From Candidatus Izemoplasmatales bacterium (lineage in GTDB: Bacteria > Bacillota_I > Bacilli_A > Izemoplasmatales > Hujiaoplasmataceae), in the NCBI GenBank assembly GCA_028691335.1, contig JAQUZK010000048.1, forward strand, positions 1 to 8,482: a stretch of 8,482 nucleotides of DNA, given 5' to 3'. Positions 5,814-8,482 of this stretch are shown here, one piece after another. The notes beneath the pieces are model-generated. The model was not told the origin of the DNA and did not search any database. It saw only the letters and a program-made list of their open reading frames with translations. The stretch's first letter is position 1; the number at the start of each line of letters is the position of its first letter. The translations under genes were made by a program, and so were the position numbers.

Positions 5814-7043
5814 TTAAATGTTATTCATTTTTTCGACATATTTATCTATATCAAATTTTCTTTTTAGTCCATTGTCATTCATATATCTAAGTTTACCAAA
5901 TATAGCCCTCTCTGTCCAGGCTCTATCATGTTTCCCAAAACACCAAGCAACACCACAATATCCATTAGGAGTTAATCCATCCAAAAAGAAATAATTATTA
6001 AGTTCTAAAGCAAGTTCAAAAGCTTTTTCATAAGATTCTGACCACTCAATTATCTTCTTACACCAATACATTCTCATATAAGAATGGATTCTACCTAGTA
6101 AAACCATCTCTTTCATAGCCGCATTAAAATATGGATCATGAGTTCTAAAATTAATATAATCTTCTTTTGTATAAATGTATTCCCTCTTATCCATCTTATG
6201 TCTAGACATAGTATTATATGCCCAGTCATAAGTCATATAACTGAAATTATCATACCTAGAATTAAAATACACAAAATTATAAGCAAGTTCTCTTCTTACT
6301 ATTAACTCCTCTAAAAAGGATTCTTTATTCTCGCTGTCAATATCAATGATTTTATTATAGATTGTAACTGGAGAAATAAAACCATATTTTAAATACGGAC
6401 TTAACAAAGAAGTTAAATCAAGTGATGGATCGTTATGTAAATCATACTTTTCTAGTTTATTACTAACAAAGTCTTCCAAAACATCAAAAGCTTTCTTTTC
6501 TGCAATAGTGAAGTCTTCCTTTGTCAATACTTCACTCTTATAATCATCTAATCTAGAACTAATCTTATTTCTAATAGTTCTAGCTGAATACTCCTCTTTA
6601 TTTGAAGCTTCAACCACTGGAACAAAAACATTGCTTTCTACTGTAAACAAATTAATGTTACTATTATAAGAATTTCTTTTTAAATCCTCATAAATATTTA
6701 AATCAAAACGTAAGTAAGTTTTATCAATAAAAAACGAATTTACATTAACAAGTAATTTATTAAAATCAATTGGCCTTTTAATTCTTACTACCTTTTCAGC
6801 ATATATAGATAGTTTCTCATGTAAATCTTCAGTTAAACGATTAAAAAAATCTAAATTCCTTTTATTTTCTTCATAAGGTTCAATCAATACAACATGAAGA
6901 CTCAATCCTTTTTTTCGAGAATATTTAATCGCTTCATCCAAAGAATAATTATTATAAATACGAAAAGTCTTTATCATAAAATACAAGCAAATATTATTAT
7001 CATTTGAAGCACTTACGGTACAATTTAATCTACTCATACTCAC
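5814..7043 (-). CDS. Class II CPD photolyase
   Basis: This 409-residue flavoprotein repairs UV-induced cyclobutane pyrimidine dimers using light. The N-terminal alpha/beta antenna-type domain covers about residues 1-165, with the YFMIKTFRIYNNYSLDEAI segment at 21-39 and SNKEEYSARTIRNKI at 147-161. The C-terminal FAD and DNA-binding part carries the class II signatures VRRELAYNFVYFN (249-261), THDPYFNAAMKEM (301-313), HSYMRMYWCKKIIEW (320-334), DGLTPNGYCGVAWCFGKHDRAW (355-376) and IFGKLRYM (381-388). Some normally conserved positions differ: Phe306 and Met310 replace the Trp and Gln of the common WNAAQ motif. The predicted start is a GTG at 7043 whose first bases overlap the DUF1295 TGA (GTGA). 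An ATG two codons later (7037) is an equally possible start. Class assignment is firm; a gene symbol is left blank because phr naming varies. Confidence 0.93.
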   Translation of the reverse strand: MSMSRLNCTVSASNDNNICLYFMIKTFRIYNNYSLDEAIKYSRKKGLSLHVVLIEPYEENKRNLDFFNRLTEDLHEKLSIYAEKVVRIKRPIDFNKLLVNVNSFFIDKTYLRFDLNIYEDLKRNSYNSNINLFTVESNVFVPVVEASNKEEYSARTIRNKISSRLDDYKSEVLTKEDFTIAEKKAFDVLEDFVSNKLEKYDLHNDPSLDLTSLLSPYLKYGFISPVTIYNKIIDIDSENKESFLEELIVRRELAYNFVYFNSRYDNFSYMTYDWAYNTMSRHKMDKREYIYTKEDYINFRTHDPYFNAAMKEMVLLGRIHSYMRMYWCKKIIEWSESYEKAFELALELNNYFFLDGLTPNGYCGVAWCFGKHDRAWTERAIFGKLRYMNDNGLKRKFDIDKYVEKMNNI

Positions 7044-7816
7044 TTCTTAGGAAACCAAGGAATAAAAGCATTTGTTTTACTTGCGTACTCATCCCATCCT
7101 GATGACTCTTTCATTTTTCTCTCTAGCATCGGTACGCCGCTAACAAACCTTAAAAGATAAGTAATAACTATCGGACTAATAACCGCTAAGTACTTCCAAA
7201 AACTAGAACTATCCATTGACAATACAATAATGAAAATTCCCCACCACATTACAGCTTCTCCAAAATAGTTTGGATGTCTTGTATATTTCCAAAGACCCGA
7301 AATCATTAGCTTTTGTTTTTTATTTTTATTAGCTATATGCTTTCTTAATTGCATGTCACCCACTACTTCAAAGAAATATCCAATCACCCATACCAAAATA
7401 CCTAAACCAGCTACAATATAAGACATATCACCAGTAAAAGTAGTTGTATTAACCCAAAAAACACCTAATCCAACGACAAACATAAACAATCCTTGTAGCA
7501 TAAAAACTTGTAGAAAAGCTCGAGGAACAACCCATTTCCCCCATTCTTCTCTCCATTTTTTATATCTAAAGTCTTCTTCTGCAAAAATATTTCTTCTTAA
7601 AATATGGTAAAAAAGTCTTAAGCCCCATAAACTAACTAATGCGTTAACTATGATTTTTTCAATTCCATAATCACCGGAAATGAAAAAAAGAATCCAAGCA
7701 GTCACAACAAACCCTAGTCCCCACCCAATATCAACAATACTATTGTTTTTAATAATGGTTGCGACAATGAAAAAAATCATAAAATACCCAAAAATAACTA
7801 GTGCTGCCCATTCCAT
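7040..7816 (-). CDS. DUF1295 family membrane protein (steroid 5-alpha-reductase-like fold)
   Basis: This 258-residue polytopic membrane protein of the DUF1295 family is related to steroid 5-alpha reductases and isoprenylcysteine methyltransferases. Motifs include SIVDIGWG (26-33), LWGLRL (63-68), EVVGDMQL (150-157), the diagnostic GLWKYTRHPNYFGE (174-187), a WWG after it, and FIPWFP near the C-terminus. About six hydrophobic helices are apparent. Related enzymes act on hydrophobic lipids or prenyl groups using NADPH or S-adenosylmethionine; the substrate here is unknown. The ATG at 7816 has a strong AGGAGG 9 bases upstream and lies 15 bases after the degV stop. Its TGA overlaps the photolyase GTG start by 4 bases, tightly linking the two genes. 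Confidence 0.92.
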   Translation of the reverse strand: MEWAALVIFGYFMIFFIVATIIKNNSIVDIGWGLGFVVTAWILFFISGDYGIEKIIVNALVSLWGLRLFYHILRRNIFAEEDFRYKKWREEWGKWVVPRAFLQVFMLQGLFMFVVGLGVFWVNTTTFTGDMSYIVAGLGILVWVIGYFFEVVGDMQLRKHIANKNKKQKLMISGLWKYTRHPNYFGEAVMWWGIFIIVLSMDSSSFWKYLAVISPIVITYLLRFVSGVPMLERKMKESSGWDEYASKTNAFIPWFPKK

Positions 7817-7831
7817 AAAACTTCCTCCTTT

Positions 7832-8482
7832 TTATTTTTTAATATAACCAATAGCGACAGAACCCTTACCGCTATGAATAGCTGTAGCACTCGAAACTTC
7901 AGCTAAAAACTCAGGTTCTTTACCTATTATCTCCGTAAAAACCTCAATGTATTCTTTTAATAAATCCGGGTTCAAGCAATGTATCAACGCGTAGCTTTCA
8001 ATCCCTGATTTTTCCATATCTTTTTTTACATGATTAACAATTTTTTTAGTAATACCCTTTTGTGATAAAGCAAAACCAAAGGCCGCGCCCTTACCTTCTT
8101 TATCAACAGACATAATTGGTCTTATACCAAAAAACATACCAATTTTACCAACAGCTTTTGGCAATCTTCCGCTCATTGTTGCGTACTTAAAAGTTTCTAG
8201 ACAAACAAGTATTTCTACCTTTGATTTTTCTTCATTTAAAACTTTTTCAATTTCATCTACACTTTTCCCGGACTCTAACATATCGACTGCTCTTTTAACT
8301 AATAATCCTTGAGAAACAGAATTTGTTTTAGTATCAACAATTCTAACGTTTTTTCCTTTACTTCTTAATTGGCTAACCTCTTTATTAATAACTTCATATG
8401 TAGCGCTTAACTTACTTGAAACAGCTATAACCAATACATTTTTATAATTAAGTAGAAGCTTTGAAAACAAATCATTAATAAA
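7832..8482 (-). CDS. DegV family fatty-acid-binding protein (5' end outside window)
   Basis: The visible 216 residues match the middle and C-terminal parts of DegV proteins, which are usually about 280 residues, so roughly 65 N-terminal residues lie beyond the window edge. The frame is open to the last base (FINDLFSKLLL...); the TTG at 8470 is internal, not a start. Recognisable parts are VSSKLSATYE, VDTKTNSVSQGLLVKRA, LETFKYATMSGRLPK and FFGIRPIMSVDKEGKG, then the family C-terminus ending GKGSVAIGYIKK. DegV/FakB proteins bind a fatty acid; FakB members present it to the FakA kinase so exogenous fatty acids enter phospholipid synthesis. Here it is followed 15 bases later by the DUF1295 gene, so it may lead the photolyase operon. 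The N-terminal ligand-contact region cannot be checked, and FakA is not in the window. Confidence 0.88.
   Translation of the reverse strand, partial: FINDLFSKLLLNYKNVLVIAVSSKLSATYEVINKEVSQLRSKGKNVRIVDTKTNSVSQGLLVKRAVDMLESGKSVDEIEKVLNEEKSKVEILVCLETFKYATMSGRLPKAVGKIGMFFGIRPIMSVDKEGKGAAFGFALSQKGITKKIVNHVKKDMEKSGIESYALIHCLNPDLLKEYIEVFTEIIGKEPEFLAEVSSATAIHSGKGSVAIGYIKK

Noticed and set aside
7832..8470. A complete short DegV-like gene starting at TTG 8470
   Set aside because: The frame stays open to the window edge and the sequence there continues as a DegV interior, so the TTG is an internal Leu codon and the gene is 5'-partial.
1..8482. Mobile element, defence system or CRISPR array
   Set aside because: No transposase, integrase, direct-repeat array, tRNA or attachment-like repeat was seen. 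All genes look like ordinary metabolic or stress genes on one strand.

Overview
The window is AT-rich DNA with a compact, entirely one-directional layout: every supported gene lies on the minus strand. Gaps are short, there are 4-base stop/start overlaps, ribosome sites are strong and GGAGG-like, and TTG or GTG starts occur. TGA is used as a stop. Gene content (tryptophanase, arginine deiminase, ferredoxin-fused MinD-like ATPases, DUF5320) points to a low-GC Gram-positive anaerobic fermenter, most likely Clostridia or a close relative. No phage, insertion sequence, tRNA, rRNA or CRISPR signal was seen.

Read in the direction of transcription (high to low coordinates) there are three units. Unit A (8482 to about 4957) is degV (5' end outside the window), a DUF1295 membrane reductase-like gene, a class II CPD photolyase, a DUF2177 membrane protein and a Nudix hydrolase. 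It ends in an intrinsic terminator whose stem overlaps the Nudix stop codon. It mixes DNA photorepair and nucleotide-pool cleaning with lipid-related and membrane proteins, and is the best candidate here for a poorly described functional module.

Unit B (about 4943 to 2239) has its own promoter and encodes tryptophanase followed 11 bases later by arginine deiminase. Both are ammonia-releasing amino-acid catabolic enzymes. Inverted repeats overlap the promoter and start region.

Unit C (2238 to the left edge) starts from a promoter with perfect TTGACA and TATAAT hexamers lying directly after the arcA stop codon. A perfect 14-bp TTGA-N6-TCAA dyad of the FNR/CRP type lies just downstream. It encodes a small DUF5320 protein, a NifX/NifB-type cofactor-binding domain protein and two tandem P-loop ATPases, each with an inserted 2x[4Fe-4S] ferredoxin domain. 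The set resembles known anaerobe clusters thought to handle metal-sulfur cofactors. The second ATPase carries an apparent single-base frameshift: its C-terminal part is intact in another frame and runs off the left edge.
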